Assembly: GCA_036337295.1 (NCBI GenBank) | Contig: JAYZEN010000007.1 | Location: 124,001-188,000 of the forward strand | DNA: 64,000 bases | Source: Ketobacter sp036337295 | GTDB lineage: Bacteria > Pseudomonadota > Gammaproteobacteria > Pseudomonadales > Ketobacteraceae | Reading direction: 5' to 3' | Part shown: positions 32,337 to 41,065 of the stretch, one piece after another | How positions within the stretch are numbered: the stretch's first letter is position 1 | Layout: every line of letters begins with the position of its first letter | Position numbers and translations under genes: made by a program | The notes under the pieces: generated by a model | What the model was told of the DNA's origin: nothing | Seen by the model: only the letters and a program-made list of their open reading frames with translations | The model's database searches: none

Positions 32337-33017
32337 ATGAGTATGGGTAACAAAGACCTGGATAGGAACGCAGAAGAACTCTCGGCGTTGATGGATGGTG
32401 AAGTCAGTGAGCTGGAATTGCGGCGGGTGCTGAACAGCATCGAGCAGGACCAGGCGTTATGTCGGAAGTGGAGTCGCTACCAGGTGGCCAGCGCGGTGAT
32501 ACGCCGTCAGACCGGTGGTCAGGCACAATCCTGGATGGATGTGGACATCTCTGCCCGGGTTCAGGCCGCCCTTGAGCAGGAGCCTGAGCTCTCCACACCT
32601 AAAGCCGGTCGCAATGCTGTCGCCACCTTTATAAGCAAGCCCCTGGCCAATGTGGCAGTCGCCGCCTCGGTGTCGGCGGCGGTGATATTGGGCTGGCAGA
32701 ACTTTGCGGCAGGGCCGTCCGTGCAGCAGGCGCCTGCGGTGGCATCCTCCTCCGTCAACTTGAGCCCGCGGGCCCTCACCAGCAACAGTCCCCTTATGGC
32801 AGTGTCCCAGAGCAACGCCGGGGCTGGCGTCAATCGGGTCATGCAACCGGAAATGATTCGGTATAACCCTGAGTTGGATGATCGTCTCAATTACTACCTT
32901 CTTTCCCATTCCAGTAATGCGGCCGTCAATACCGCGGCTAGCGTCACACCCTATGCCCGAGTGGTGACGATCAAACCGTCCCAGAAAAGCGCGCCTGCGG
33001 TTAATGCGGGGCAGTAG
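32337..33017 (+). CDS. rseA: Sigma-E anti-sigma factor RseA (MucA)
   Basis: The cytoplasmic N-terminal domain (ELSALMDGEVSELELRRVLN, then RKWSRYQVASAVIRRQ) is the RseA/MucA sigma-binding domain. A single membrane helix follows at about residues 100-118 (PLANVAVAASVSAAVILGW), and the rest is periplasmic. Regulated proteolysis would release sigma-E under envelope stress. The periplasmic tail ends in VNAGQ rather than the aromatic residues recognised by DegS/AlgW in some species. AGGTTAAAAGGTT supplies a ribosome site. Confidence 0.92.
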   Translation: MSMGNKDLDRNAEELSALMDGEVSELELRRVLNSIEQDQALCRKWSRYQVASAVIRRQTGGQAQSWMDVDISARVQAALEQEPELSTPKAGRNAVATFISKPLANVAVAASVSAAVILGWQNFAAGPSVQQAPAVASSSVNLSPRALTSNSPLMAVSQSNAGAGVNRVMQPEMIRYNPELDDRLNYYLLSHSSNAAVNTAASVTPYARVVTIKPSQKSAPAVNAGQ

Positions 33018-33021
33018 CGGC

Positions 33022-33981
33022 ATGATCAACAGGTGTTCCAGGTTGTCCCTGATTCTACTGGGTGTTTTGCTGGTTCCTGCGGTTTATGCGGCGGACCAGG
33101 CGGCGCAGGACTGGTTGATTGCCAAGCTGGAAACCGGCAAGCAATCCAGTTTCAGTGGCCACTCGGTACTGTTGTCTGGCGGCCAGCTGGTATCTCTCAA
33201 GGTCTACCATGCGCCCATTGAGGGTGAGGTTTGGGAGCGGGTGGTGCACATGAGTGGTGAACCAGCCGAAATTATCCGCAAGGGCAGTTCTGTTTATTGC
33301 CTGCATCCGCAACAGTCCACCGGCATGGCGGTCAATCCCCCCATTCGCCGCTGGAATGCCCTTGAGAAAGGTATGCAGTCGGTTTCCCGATACTATCGTT
33401 TTGAACGCACAGGTTTGGAGCGGGTGGCGGGCCGGGAGGCGATGCGCCTGAACCTGGAGCCCATGGACGGCCATCGTTATGGTTACAGCCTGTGGGTGGA
33501 TGCCGAGTCCGGTGTGCTGTTGCGCACCCAGACGTTGCCTGCCAGTGGTGACCCGCTGGAGGTGTTTGAATTCGTCAACATTGAGCTGGACCAAGCACTC
33601 AGCGCCGGGGATTTTGAACCGGGAGCAGGTCTGAACCGTAACCTGGCGGGTGACAACATGCCCGACCAGGCCAGCGAGACACCTGCCCAGCACTGGATTC
33701 CGCAGTGGTTGCCAGAGGGCTTTGTGGAGTCACAACGGGTAGCCCGCTTCCAGGGGCAGGGTGAGGTCACCACCCGGGCTTATACTGACGGTCTGGCTTC
33801 CTTTACGGTGTTTCACGAGCCCCGCCAGCAACCCATTAACGAGAACTCCAGCATGCGCGGTGCCACTGTGGCGGTGCACCGTAACCTGCCCGGTGCCATG
33901 ATCACTGTGGTGGGGGAAATTCCCCTGGACACCGCTGAGCGCATCGCTGCCAGTGTAAAACCCTTGGCTGATGCCCACTGA
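33022..33981 (+). CDS. rseB: Sigma-E regulatory protein RseB (MucB)
   Basis: The periplasmic protein binds RseA and protects it from cleavage; lipid-like signals relieve this. A signal peptide (LSLILLGVLLVPAVYA) precedes two domains: a LolA-like part (about 30-200; SFSGHSVLLSGGQLVSLKVY, YGYSLWVDAESGVLLRTQTL) and a smaller C-terminal domain (WIPQWLPEGFVESQRV onward). The ATG at 33022 is preferred because it places the signal peptide at the N-terminus; an ATG at 33004 overlapping rseA would add six residues. It is 4 bp from rseA. Confidence 0.92.
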   Translation: MINRCSRLSLILLGVLLVPAVYAADQAAQDWLIAKLETGKQSSFSGHSVLLSGGQLVSLKVYHAPIEGEVWERVVHMSGEPAEIIRKGSSVYCLHPQQSTGMAVNPPIRRWNALEKGMQSVSRYYRFERTGLERVAGREAMRLNLEPMDGHRYGYSLWVDAESGVLLRTQTLPASGDPLEVFEFVNIELDQALSAGDFEPGAGLNRNLAGDNMPDQASETPAQHWIPQWLPEGFVESQRVARFQGQGEVTTRAYTDGLASFTVFHEPRQQPINENSSMRGATVAVHRNLPGAMITVVGEIPLDTAERIAASVKPLADAH

Positions 33982-34022
33982 TTGGATACAGTGAGCTTTC
34001 ATTCTTTCCCTGTGGCGAAGTC

Positions 34023-34463
34023 ATGATTGAAGAAACCGGCCGGGTGGTGGCCACAGACCCAGGATTCGCCTGGGTTGAAACAATCCGTCAGTCTGCCTGT
34101 GACAGTTGCTCGGCGAAAGCAGGGTGCGGTCACAGCTCGTTGGCCAAGCTGGGACGAAACGCCATCCATATGCAGGCGCTGTGCGATATCGATGTGGCCA
34201 TTGGCGACCAGGTGATTGTAGGCGTGCCGGAAGAAATTATGGTGAAAAGCTCGCTGCTGGCTTACCTCATGCCCTTGTTGGCCATGTTGGTGGCGGTGCT
34301 GCTGGCAGACGCCGGCTGGGGGGAGGACCTGATCACCGCTTTGGCGGGATTGGCGGGGCTGGCGCTGGGCTTTGTTGCGCTGCGCTGGCATTTCCACCGC
34401 AATCGCCATGATGAACGCTATCAACCTGTGGTACTGCGCCGACTCTGCGGCGGGCCCCAGTAG
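34023..34463 (+). CDS. rseC: Sigma-E/SoxR regulatory membrane protein RseC (MucC)
   Basis: The 146-residue protein has the RseC plan: an N-terminal cytoplasmic part with a Cys cluster (ACDSCSAKAGCGHSSL) and two membrane helices (SLLAYLMPLLAMLVAVLLAD; ITALAGLAGLALGFVALRW). Its role in sigma-E control is minor; related proteins help reduce SoxR in E. coli. It closes the operon: no mucD follows, and lepA starts 127 bp later, as in E. coli rather than P. aeruginosa. Confidence 0.9.
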   Translation: MIEETGRVVATDPGFAWVETIRQSACDSCSAKAGCGHSSLAKLGRNAIHMQALCDIDVAIGDQVIVGVPEEIMVKSSLLAYLMPLLAMLVAVLLADAGWGEDLITALAGLAGLALGFVALRWHFHRNRHDERYQPVVLRRLCGGPQ

Positions 34464-34590
34464 CCAGAGTTATTTCCTTATTCATCAAACAGTTAATGTG
34501 GTGGCATTCATCTAATGCAAGGATGAGTGAAAATCGGTAGAATTGCCGCAGTTTTTCCCTATGACCCCTTTTTTGAAGTACACCGCGCCT

Positions 34591-36390
34591 GTGACAGACA
34601 TCAGCCACATCAGAAACTTTTCCATTATTGCCCACATCGACCACGGCAAATCCACATTGGCAGACCGCTTTATCCAGGAATGCGGTGGCTTGACTGAGCG
34701 GGAGATGGCGGCACAAGTGCTTGATTCTATGGATATTGAGCGCGAACGGGGGATCACCATCAAGGCCCAGAGCGTGACCCTGTATTACAAGGCCCGCAAT
34801 GGTGAGAAATTCCAGCTGAACTTCATTGATACGCCCGGGCACGTGGATTTCTCCTACGAGGTGTCCCGCTCCCTGTCGGCCTGTGAAGGCGCGCTGTTGG
34901 TGGTGGACGCCGGCCAAGGGGTGGAGGCCCAGTCGGTGGCTAACTGCTATACCGCCATCGATCAGGGGCTGGAGGTCATGCCCGTACTGAACAAAATCGA
35001 CCTGCCCCAGGCGGAACCTGAGCGGGTGAGCCAGGAGATCGAAGAGATCATCGGCATCGAGGCCACGGACGCCGCCCAGGTGAGCGCCAAGACCGGAATG
35101 GGGGTGCCTGATCTGCTGGAGCGCCTGGTGCATACCATTCCTGCTCCCCAGGGTGACCGCGACGGCAAATTGCAGTGCCTGATCATCGATTCCTGGTTCG
35201 ATAACTACCTGGGTGTGGTGTCGTTGATCCGGGTAGTGCACGGCCGCATTCGTAAAGGTGAGAAGATTCTGGTGAAATCCACCCGCCGTGACCATGTGGT
35301 GGATGCCGTGGGGGTGTTTACGCCGAAACAGCTGGAAACCGATGTGTTGGAAGCTGGGGAAGTGGGCTTTGTAGTGGCCGGTATCAAGGACATCCTCGGG
35401 GCGCCGGTGGGGGATACCCTGACCCATTCAAAAACGCCGGATGTGCCCAGCCTGGCCGGGTTCAAGCGGGTCAAGCCGCAGGTCTATGCGGGCCTGTTCC
35501 CGGTCAGCTCTGATGATTATGAACATTTCCGGGATGCCCTGGGCAAGTTGAGCCTGAATGACGCTTCCCTGCAATACGAACCGGAAACCTCGGATGCATT
35601 GGGCTTTGGTTTCCGCTGCGGGTTCCTGGGCATGCTCCACATGGAAATCATTCAGGAACGCCTGGAGCGGGAATACGACCTTGACCTGATCACCACTGCA
35701 CCCACGGTGGTCTATGAGTTGATGCTCAAAAGTGGTGAAGTGGTGCTGGTGGACAACCCCTCGGATCTGCCGGACCCGTCCAAGGTGGAGGAGTTCCGCG
35801 AACCCATTGCCGACGTGAATATCCTGGTGCCTCAGGAGTTCCTGGGCAACGTCATCACGCTCAGCGTGGAAAAGCGTGGGGTGCAGAAGAATATGCAATT
35901 CATGGGCAAGCAGGTGGCGCTGCATTATGAGATTCCCATGAGTGAGGTGGTGCTGGATTTCTTTGATAAGTTGAAATCCACCAGTCGCGGCTATGCGTCG
36001 CTGGATTACACCTTCAAACGCTTTGAGCCCAGCAACCTGGTGCGGGTTGATGTGATGATCAACGGCGAGAAAGTCGATGCCCTGGCCATCATCTGTCACC
36101 GGGATCAGGCCGAATACCGTGGCCGGGCCCTGACCGAGCGCATGAAGGAGCTGATTCCCCGTCAAATGTTTGATGTGGCCATTCAGGCCGCCATCGGCAG
36201 CAAAATTATCGCCCGCCAAACCGTGAAGGCCCTGCGCAAGAACGTGCTGGCCAAATGTTACGGTGGTGACGTCAGCCGTAAGCGCAAACTGCTGGAGAAG
36301 CAAAAAGAAGGCAAGAAGCGCATGAAACAGGTCGGCCGGGTGGAAATTCCCCAGGATGCGTTCCTGGCAGTGTTAAAGGTGGATAAGTAA
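34591..36390 (+). CDS. lepA: Elongation factor 4 (LepA), ribosomal back-translocase GTPase
   Basis: All translational-GTPase motifs are present: AHIDHGKST (P-loop), RERGITIKAQ, DTPGHVDFSYEV and NKIDLPQA, followed by the LepA-specific C-terminal domain. A GTG at 34591 (VTDISHIRNFSII) gives 599 residues and aligns with the known start of Pseudomonas and E. coli LepA. An ATG at 34561 and a TTG at 34543 would extend it; none has a clear ribosome site. It begins the lepA-lepB-DUF4845-rnc-era-recO run, where gaps are small or negative. Confidence 0.95.
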   Translation: MTDISHIRNFSIIAHIDHGKSTLADRFIQECGGLTEREMAAQVLDSMDIERERGITIKAQSVTLYYKARNGEKFQLNFIDTPGHVDFSYEVSRSLSACEGALLVVDAGQGVEAQSVANCYTAIDQGLEVMPVLNKIDLPQAEPERVSQEIEEIIGIEATDAAQVSAKTGMGVPDLLERLVHTIPAPQGDRDGKLQCLIIDSWFDNYLGVVSLIRVVHGRIRKGEKILVKSTRRDHVVDAVGVFTPKQLETDVLEAGEVGFVVAGIKDILGAPVGDTLTHSKTPDVPSLAGFKRVKPQVYAGLFPVSSDDYEHFRDALGKLSLNDASLQYEPETSDALGFGFRCGFLGMLHMEIIQERLEREYDLDLITTAPTVVYELMLKSGEVVLVDNPSDLPDPSKVEEFREPIADVNILVPQEFLGNVITLSVEKRGVQKNMQFMGKQVALHYEIPMSEVVLDFFDKLKSTSRGYASLDYTFKRFEPSNLVRVDVMINGEKVDALAIICHRDQAEYRGRALTERMKELIPRQMFDVAIQAAIGSKIIARQTVKALRKNVLAKCYGGDVSRKRKLLEKQKEGKKRMKQVGRVEIPQDAFLAVLKVDK

Positions 36391-36393
36391 AGA

Positions 36394-37143
36394 ATGGATT
36401 TTGATTTTGCAATTGTTCTGGTGGCGCTGGTTGCCTTCACGGGGTTCTTCTATTTATTGGATCTGTTGGTACTGAAACGCAAACGCAGTGCTGAAGAAGC
36501 GGCGCCCCAGTGGGTGGAGTTTCCGGCCTCTTTTTTTCCTGTGCTGGTAATCGTGCTGGTGTTGCGCTCGTTCCTGGTGGAACCGTTCAAAATCCCCACC
36601 GGCTCCATGATTCCCACCTTGCTGGTAGGGGACTACATCCTGGTGAACAAGTTTGCCTATGGCCTGCGACTGCCCATACTGGGCACGGAAATCATCCCCA
36701 TTGGTGAGCCCGAAACCGGCGACATTATGGTGTTCAAATACCCCGAAAACCCCAGTATCAACTACATAAAGAGGGTGGTGGGTGTCCCCGGTGATGAGGT
36801 GCGATATGAGAACAAGGTCATCTATTTGAACGGAGAGCCCGTCAATCAACTGCTGGAAGCCCAACTTCCCCCCGCCCAACCGCAAATTAAAATCTATAAT
36901 GAGACACTGGGTGGCATTGAACACGACATTATGATCACCCTGGAACGGCCCGCTGAACGCGCCAAAACCTGGACTGTGCCGGAAGGGCACTACTTCGTGC
37001 TGGGAGACAACCGCGATAACAGCCGGGACAGCCGCTTCTGGGGGTTCGTGCCGGATAAGTATGTGGTCGGCAGGGCATTTGCCATCTGGATGAGTATGCC
37101 GGGGTGGGTGCCCAGCTTTGAACGCAACCGTTTTGTGGAATAG
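36394..37143 (+). CDS. lepB: Signal peptidase I
   Basis: This inner-membrane protease removes Sec and Tat signal peptides. Two membrane segments (about residues 5-25 and 48-65) precede the periplasmic catalytic domain. The nucleophile Ser71 is in IPTGSMIPTL and the general base Lys126 in INYIKRVVGVPGD; the box-E motif is YFVLGDNRDNSRDSRFWG. It starts 3 bp after lepA, the standard pairing. Confidence 0.96.
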   Translation: MDFDFAIVLVALVAFTGFFYLLDLLVLKRKRSAEEAAPQWVEFPASFFPVLVIVLVLRSFLVEPFKIPTGSMIPTLLVGDYILVNKFAYGLRLPILGTEIIPIGEPETGDIMVFKYPENPSINYIKRVVGVPGDEVRYENKVIYLNGEPVNQLLEAQLPPAQPQIKIYNETLGGIEHDIMITLERPAERAKTWTVPEGHYFVLGDNRDNSRDSRFWGFVPDKYVVGRAFAIWMSMPGWVPSFERNRFVE

Positions 37144-37172
37144 ACAGCGGGATTCCGTTAGAGGTTATCACC

Positions 37173-37550
37173 ATGCGCATGGATAAAAACAAGCAGATCG
37201 GCTCCTCAATGTACGCAACCATGTTCATCATTCTGGTGCTGATTTTCATTGCCGTCACGGCCATGAAACTGTGGGCGCCTTATTTCGATGATATGGCGGT
37301 GAAAACAGCTCTCAAGAATATCGCTGAGGAAGATGCCACCCGCAGCATGGGCCCCAAGGAAATCCGGACCACCTTCAACAAGCGCCTTCAGGTGAACGGG
37401 GTGGAGCTGTCGAAGGATGAGATCATCATTCAGAAAGAAGAAGGTGAGGTCACTATTCAGATCGTGTACGAACGCCGGGTACCCCTGTACGGCAACATTG
37501 ATGCTGTGCTGAGTTTCGATCACAGCGCGACCGTGCAATCCAAGCGTTAA
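37173..37550 (+). CDS. DUF4845 membrane protein
   Basis: The 125-residue protein has one N-terminal membrane helix (SSMYATMFIILVLIFIAVTA, about residues 11-30) and a small extracytoplasmic domain that ends YERRVPLYGNIDAVLSFDHS. Proteins of this family sit between lepB and rnc in many gammaproteobacteria; their function is unknown. Its stop overlaps the rnc start (TAATG). Confidence 0.88.
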   Translation: MRMDKNKQIGSSMYATMFIILVLIFIAVTAMKLWAPYFDDMAVKTALKNIAEEDATRSMGPKEIRTTFNKRLQVNGVELSKDEIIIQKEEGEVTIQIVYERRVPLYGNIDAVLSFDHSATVQSKR

Positions 37551-38242
37551 TGGACAAACACCTCACTGAGCTCTGCCGCACCATCGAGTACCAGTTTCAG
37601 CGCCCGGAGCTGCTGGAACTGGCACTGACCCACCGCAGTTGTAACGGATCACATAATAACGAACGCCTGGAGTTCCTGGGGGATTCCATCCTTAATTTCG
37701 TCATTGGTGAAGCCCTCTTTCAGAAGTTTCCCCAGGCCAGAGAAGGCCAGCTCAGTCGTCTGCGGGCCAGTCTGGTGAAGGGGGTGACCCTGACCAAAGT
37801 GGCCAAGCAGCTGCAGTTGGGGCCTTGCCTGCAGTTGGGCCCGGGGGAGATGAAGTCTGGTGGTCATCGGCGGGATTCCATTCTGGCGGATGCAGTGGAA
37901 GCCATTATCGGAGCGGTGTATCTGGACAGTGGTATGCTGCAGGCCAAGCAGTTGGTGTCGAACTGGTTCCAACAACGCTTGGACGACATCACGCTGGAAG
38001 ATACCACCAAAGACAACAAGACCCGACTGCAGGAGTTACTGCAGGCGCGCAAGTTAGGCTTACCCGACTACGATATCGTGGACGTGTCGGGCAAATCCCA
38101 CGCCCAGAATTTTGTTGTGAGTTGCAACGTGACTGAGCTGTCTTTGTCCGCGGTGGCGGAAGGGCAGAGTCGACGCCAGGCCGAGCAGATTGCCGCTGGC
38201 AAGGTCCTGGCTGAACTGGAAGGTGATGAACATGTCGGATAA
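37550..38242 (+). CDS. rnc: Ribonuclease III
   Basis: This double-stranded RNA endonuclease processes rRNA precursors and mRNAs. The signature NNERLEFLGDSILNFVIGEA lies near residue 38, the second acidic site is in DSILADAVEAIIGAVYLDSG, and the C-terminal double-stranded-RNA-binding domain has DNKTRLQELLQARKLGLPDY. At 230 residues it is of normal length. It overlaps both the DUF4845 stop and the start of era. Confidence 0.96.
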   Translation: MDKHLTELCRTIEYQFQRPELLELALTHRSCNGSHNNERLEFLGDSILNFVIGEALFQKFPQAREGQLSRLRASLVKGVTLTKVAKQLQLGPCLQLGPGEMKSGGHRRDSILADAVEAIIGAVYLDSGMLQAKQLVSNWFQQRLDDITLEDTTKDNKTRLQELLQARKLGLPDYDIVDVSGKSHAQNFVVSCNVTELSLSAVAEGQSRRQAEQIAAGKVLAELEGDEHVG

Positions 38243-39134
38243 CACGCGCTGTGGCTACGTAGCCATTGTGGGGCGGCCCAATGTGGGTAAATCCACCCTG
38301 ATGAACCATCTGTTGGGGCAGAAAATCAGTATCACCTCCCGCAAACCCCAGACCACCCGTCACCGTGTGCTGGGCATTAAAACTGAAGACAATGTGCAGG
38401 CAATCTATGTGGATACCCCCGGGATCCACCAGCAGGAACCGCGGGCCATTAACCGTATGATGAACCGTGCCGCCACCGGCTCGGTGAAAGACGTGGATGT
38501 GATTGTGATGGTGGTGGATGCCCTCAAGTGGAACGAGGGGGATGATCACGTGCTGCAGAAGTTGCGCTCCAATCGGGCGCCGGTGATTCTGGCCATCAAT
38601 AAGCTGGACTCCATCGAGGACAAAGCCGCGTTGCTGCCCCATATCGAATCCCTGTCACAAAAGCGGGACTTTGCTGCGATTGTTCCAATCTCGGCCCTGC
38701 GCAATCGCCAACTGGAACAGTTGGAAGCCGAAATCCACCAGCGCCTGCCGGAAAGTGAGTTCTTCTATCCCGAAGACCAGATCACGGACCGTTCCATGCG
38801 TTTTCTGGCGGCAGAAGCGGTGCGGGAGAAGCTGATGCGGCAACTGGGCAAAGAGTTGCCATATTCCTGCTCGGTGGAAATTGAAGAATTCGAGTGCGAG
38901 AACAATGTCTGGCACATCAGCGCCTTGATCCTGGTGGAAAAAGCCAGCCAGAAGCGCATTGTGATTGGTGATAAAGGCGACCGTCTGCGCAAGGTAGGCA
39001 CCGAGGCGCGACAGGACATCGAAACCCTGATGGATGCCAAGGTCATGCTCAAGCTGTGGGTGAAAGTAAAGAGCGGATGGTCGGACGACGAACGAGCCCT
39101 GCGTAGCCTGGGCTACGACGATGGCCAATACTGA
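38232..39134 (+). CDS. era: GTPase Era, 16S rRNA maturation factor
   Basis: The G1 motif GRPNVGKSTLMN, switch region TSRKPQTTRHRV, G3 DTPG and G4 NKLD are followed by a KH domain with IVIGDKGDRLRKVGTEARQD. Era binds the 3' end of 16S rRNA during small-subunit assembly. The ATG at 38232 is chosen for GGAAGG eight bases upstream and for the family's 300-residue length; it lies inside the rnc 3' end. Confidence 0.95.
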   Translation: MSDNTRCGYVAIVGRPNVGKSTLMNHLLGQKISITSRKPQTTRHRVLGIKTEDNVQAIYVDTPGIHQQEPRAINRMMNRAATGSVKDVDVIVMVVDALKWNEGDDHVLQKLRSNRAPVILAINKLDSIEDKAALLPHIESLSQKRDFAAIVPISALRNRQLEQLEAEIHQRLPESEFFYPEDQITDRSMRFLAAEAVREKLMRQLGKELPYSCSVEIEEFECENNVWHISALILVEKASQKRIVIGDKGDRLRKVGTEARQDIETLMDAKVMLKLWVKVKSGWSDDERALRSLGYDDGQY

Positions 39135-39837
39135 TCTGGGCTATCTGCTGCACAGTCGTCCCTACCGGGACAGCAGTGTGATCGGCGATTTTCTGCTGCA
39201 ACATCATGGTCGGATTTCATTGCTGTACAAAGGCGTGCGCAAAGCCGGCAAGCAAGGCGCCAAAGGCCGCTTGCTGCAACCTTTCTCTCCTTTGGCCGTG
39301 GGATTTGATGGGCGCAATGAGCTGAAATCCGGTCGTCTGCTGGAAGCTGCTGGCCCGTCGGTGTTTCTGGTGGGAGCCCAGTTGTACAGTGGCCTGTATG
39401 TCAACGAATTGCTGGTCCGTCTGCTGCATCGGGAAGAGGCCAGTCCCCCGTTATTTGCCTTTTACCAGCAGGTGATTCAGGCGTTGCGGACCGAACCCAT
39501 CGAACCCATTTTGCGCCGCTTTGAACGGCAGCTGCTCGCCGAGTTGGGGTACGAGCTGACCCTGCTGTGGGATGCTGAGGGCGAGGCCATTCGCTCACAA
39601 CAGCATTACCTTTATGTGCCGGACCAGGGGTTTTTACCCACCTCGCCGTTGACCTTGGAGCAGCCGTTGCGTACCCGCTGCTTCAGTGGCGAGCACTTGC
39701 TTGCCATCGAGCGTCACGCTTATCATGACTCGGAGGTGGCGCAAGCGGCGAAGAGATTGAGCCGGCTGGCGTTGGCGCCTCATTTGGGGGACAAACCCTT
39801 GCATAGCCGCGAGCTGTTCAAGCAGCTGTCACCCTGA
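39121..39837 (+). CDS. recO: DNA repair protein RecO
   Basis: RecO helps RecF/RecR load RecA on gapped DNA. The N-terminal OB-fold part has LGYLLHSRPYRDSSVIGDFL and GRISLLYKGVRK, and the helical part follows (LYSGLYVNELLVRLL; ILRRFERQLLAELGYELTLL). At 238 residues it is of normal size. It overlaps the era stop by 14 bases. pdxJ follows after 94 bp. Confidence 0.92.
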   Translation: MANTDLGYLLHSRPYRDSSVIGDFLLQHHGRISLLYKGVRKAGKQGAKGRLLQPFSPLAVGFDGRNELKSGRLLEAAGPSVFLVGAQLYSGLYVNELLVRLLHREEASPPLFAFYQQVIQALRTEPIEPILRRFERQLLAELGYELTLLWDAEGEAIRSQQHYLYVPDQGFLPTSPLTLEQPLRTRCFSGEHLLAIERHAYHDSEVAQAAKRLSRLALAPHLGDKPLHSRELFKQLSP

Positions 39838-39931
39838 CATCAACGATTATTTATCCCGAACCAGACAATAAAGATCAGATATTTAAACTCAAGCATTAAA
39901 GTTCAGTCATCAACGTGCAAAGGTTAATTTC

Positions 39932-40675
39932 GTGCAGAACCAACACAAGCGAATTCTATTGGGTGTGAACGTGGATCATATTGCCACCTTGCGGCAGGCC
40001 CGGGGCACGCGCTATCCGGACCCGGTGCAGGCAGCCATGGTGGCCGAAGAAGCCGGAGCCGATGGCATCACCGTGCACCTGCGGGAGGATCGGCGCCACA
40101 TCCAGGAGCGGGATGTGCGGGTGATGATGGAGACATTACAGACCCGCATGAATCTGGAAATGGCGGTGACTGAGGAAATGATTGAATTTGCGTTGTCGGT
40201 TGCGCCCGCCCACTGTTGCCTGGTGCCGGAAAAACGGGAAGAACTGACCACCGAGGGCGGCCTGGACGTAGCGGGGCAATTGGACCGGATTCAGGATGCG
40301 GTCTCCCGTCTGGCGGCTGCGGGCATCGAAGTGTCGTTGTTCATTGACGCCGACGAAGACCAAATCCGGGCAGCCAAACAGTCGGGTGCTCCGGTCATCG
40401 AGATCCACACCGGTGCTTACGCAGATGCTGAAACTGAGCAGGCCCAGTTGGCAGAGCTGGAGCGGATCAAAAAAGGAGTGGCATTGGGCGCTCGCCTGGG
40501 GCTGGTGGTGAACGCCGGTCACGGGTTGCATTACCACAATGTGGAGCCCATTGCCGCCATTGCCGATATCAATGAGCTGAACATCGGTCACGGGATCGTG
40601 GCGCGTGCGCTGTTCAGTGGATTGGGTGAGGCGGTGAGAGAGATGAAACGGCTCATGTTGCAGGCCAGTCGATGA
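39932..40675 (+). CDS. pdxJ: Pyridoxine 5'-phosphate synthase
   Basis: PdxJ condenses 1-deoxyxylulose 5-phosphate with 3-amino-2-oxopropyl phosphate in vitamin B6 synthesis. Motifs seen are LLGVNVDHIATLRQARGT, GADGITVHLREDRRHIQERD, LVPEKREELTTEGG and VVNAGHGLHYHN. The start is GTG, preceded by AAAGG. It overlaps acpS by four bases (ATGA), a conserved arrangement. Confidence 0.95.
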   Translation: MQNQHKRILLGVNVDHIATLRQARGTRYPDPVQAAMVAEEAGADGITVHLREDRRHIQERDVRVMMETLQTRMNLEMAVTEEMIEFALSVAPAHCCLVPEKREELTTEGGLDVAGQLDRIQDAVSRLAAAGIEVSLFIDADEDQIRAAKQSGAPVIEIHTGAYADAETEQAQLAELERIKKGVALGARLGLVVNAGHGLHYHNVEPIAAIADINELNIGHGIVARALFSGLGEAVREMKRLMLQASR

Positions 40676-41049
40676 TTGTCGGCATCGGCACCGATATTGT
40701 GACCATCAGCCGCATGGACGACAAGTTGTCCAGCAATGGCAATCGCTTTGCCCAGCGCTTGCTGACCGCGTCGGAGTATGCGGAGTTTGAAAGCAAGCAG
40801 AATGGTGCGGCCTATCTGGCCAAACGTTTTGCCGCCAAGGAAGCCGTGGTGAAAGCCATGGGCACCGGGTTTGCCGATGGCATCACCTGGAAGCACATCA
40901 CCGTATGCAATGATGAAAAGGGTGCACCTTTTATTGAACTCACAGGCCCGGCCCAAGAAAAAGCCAAGGCGCTGGGGGTGGCGCGGGTGCATTTAAGTTT
41001 GTCGGATGAAAAAGAGCACGCCGTGGCGTTTGTGATTCTGGAATCCTAG
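40672..41049 (+). CDS. acpS: Holo-[acyl-carrier-protein] synthase
   Basis: AcpS transfers 4'-phosphopantetheine from CoA to acyl carrier protein. It begins MIVGIGTDIVTISRM with the metal-binding Asp, and has YLAKRFAAKEAVVKAMGTG with the second acidic residue; the C-terminal VHLSLSDEKEHAVAFVILE is typical. Its ATG overlaps the pdxJ stop. It converges with the gacS gene, 16 bp away. Confidence 0.95.
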   Translation: MIVGIGTDIVTISRMDDKLSSNGNRFAQRLLTASEYAEFESKQNGAAYLAKRFAAKEAVVKAMGTGFADGITWKHITVCNDEKGAPFIELTGPAQEKAKALGVARVHLSLSDEKEHAVAFVILES

Positions 41050-41065
41050 CCTGCGGCGTTTGCGG

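Noticed and set aside
34464..34590. Missing mucD after rseC as a possible deletion
   Set aside because: The E. coli order also has no mucD between rseC and lepA, so this is a normal arrangement.
34561..34590. ATG at 34561 as the lepA start
   Set aside because: The GTG at 34591 aligns with known LepA N-termini and gives the standard 599 residues.
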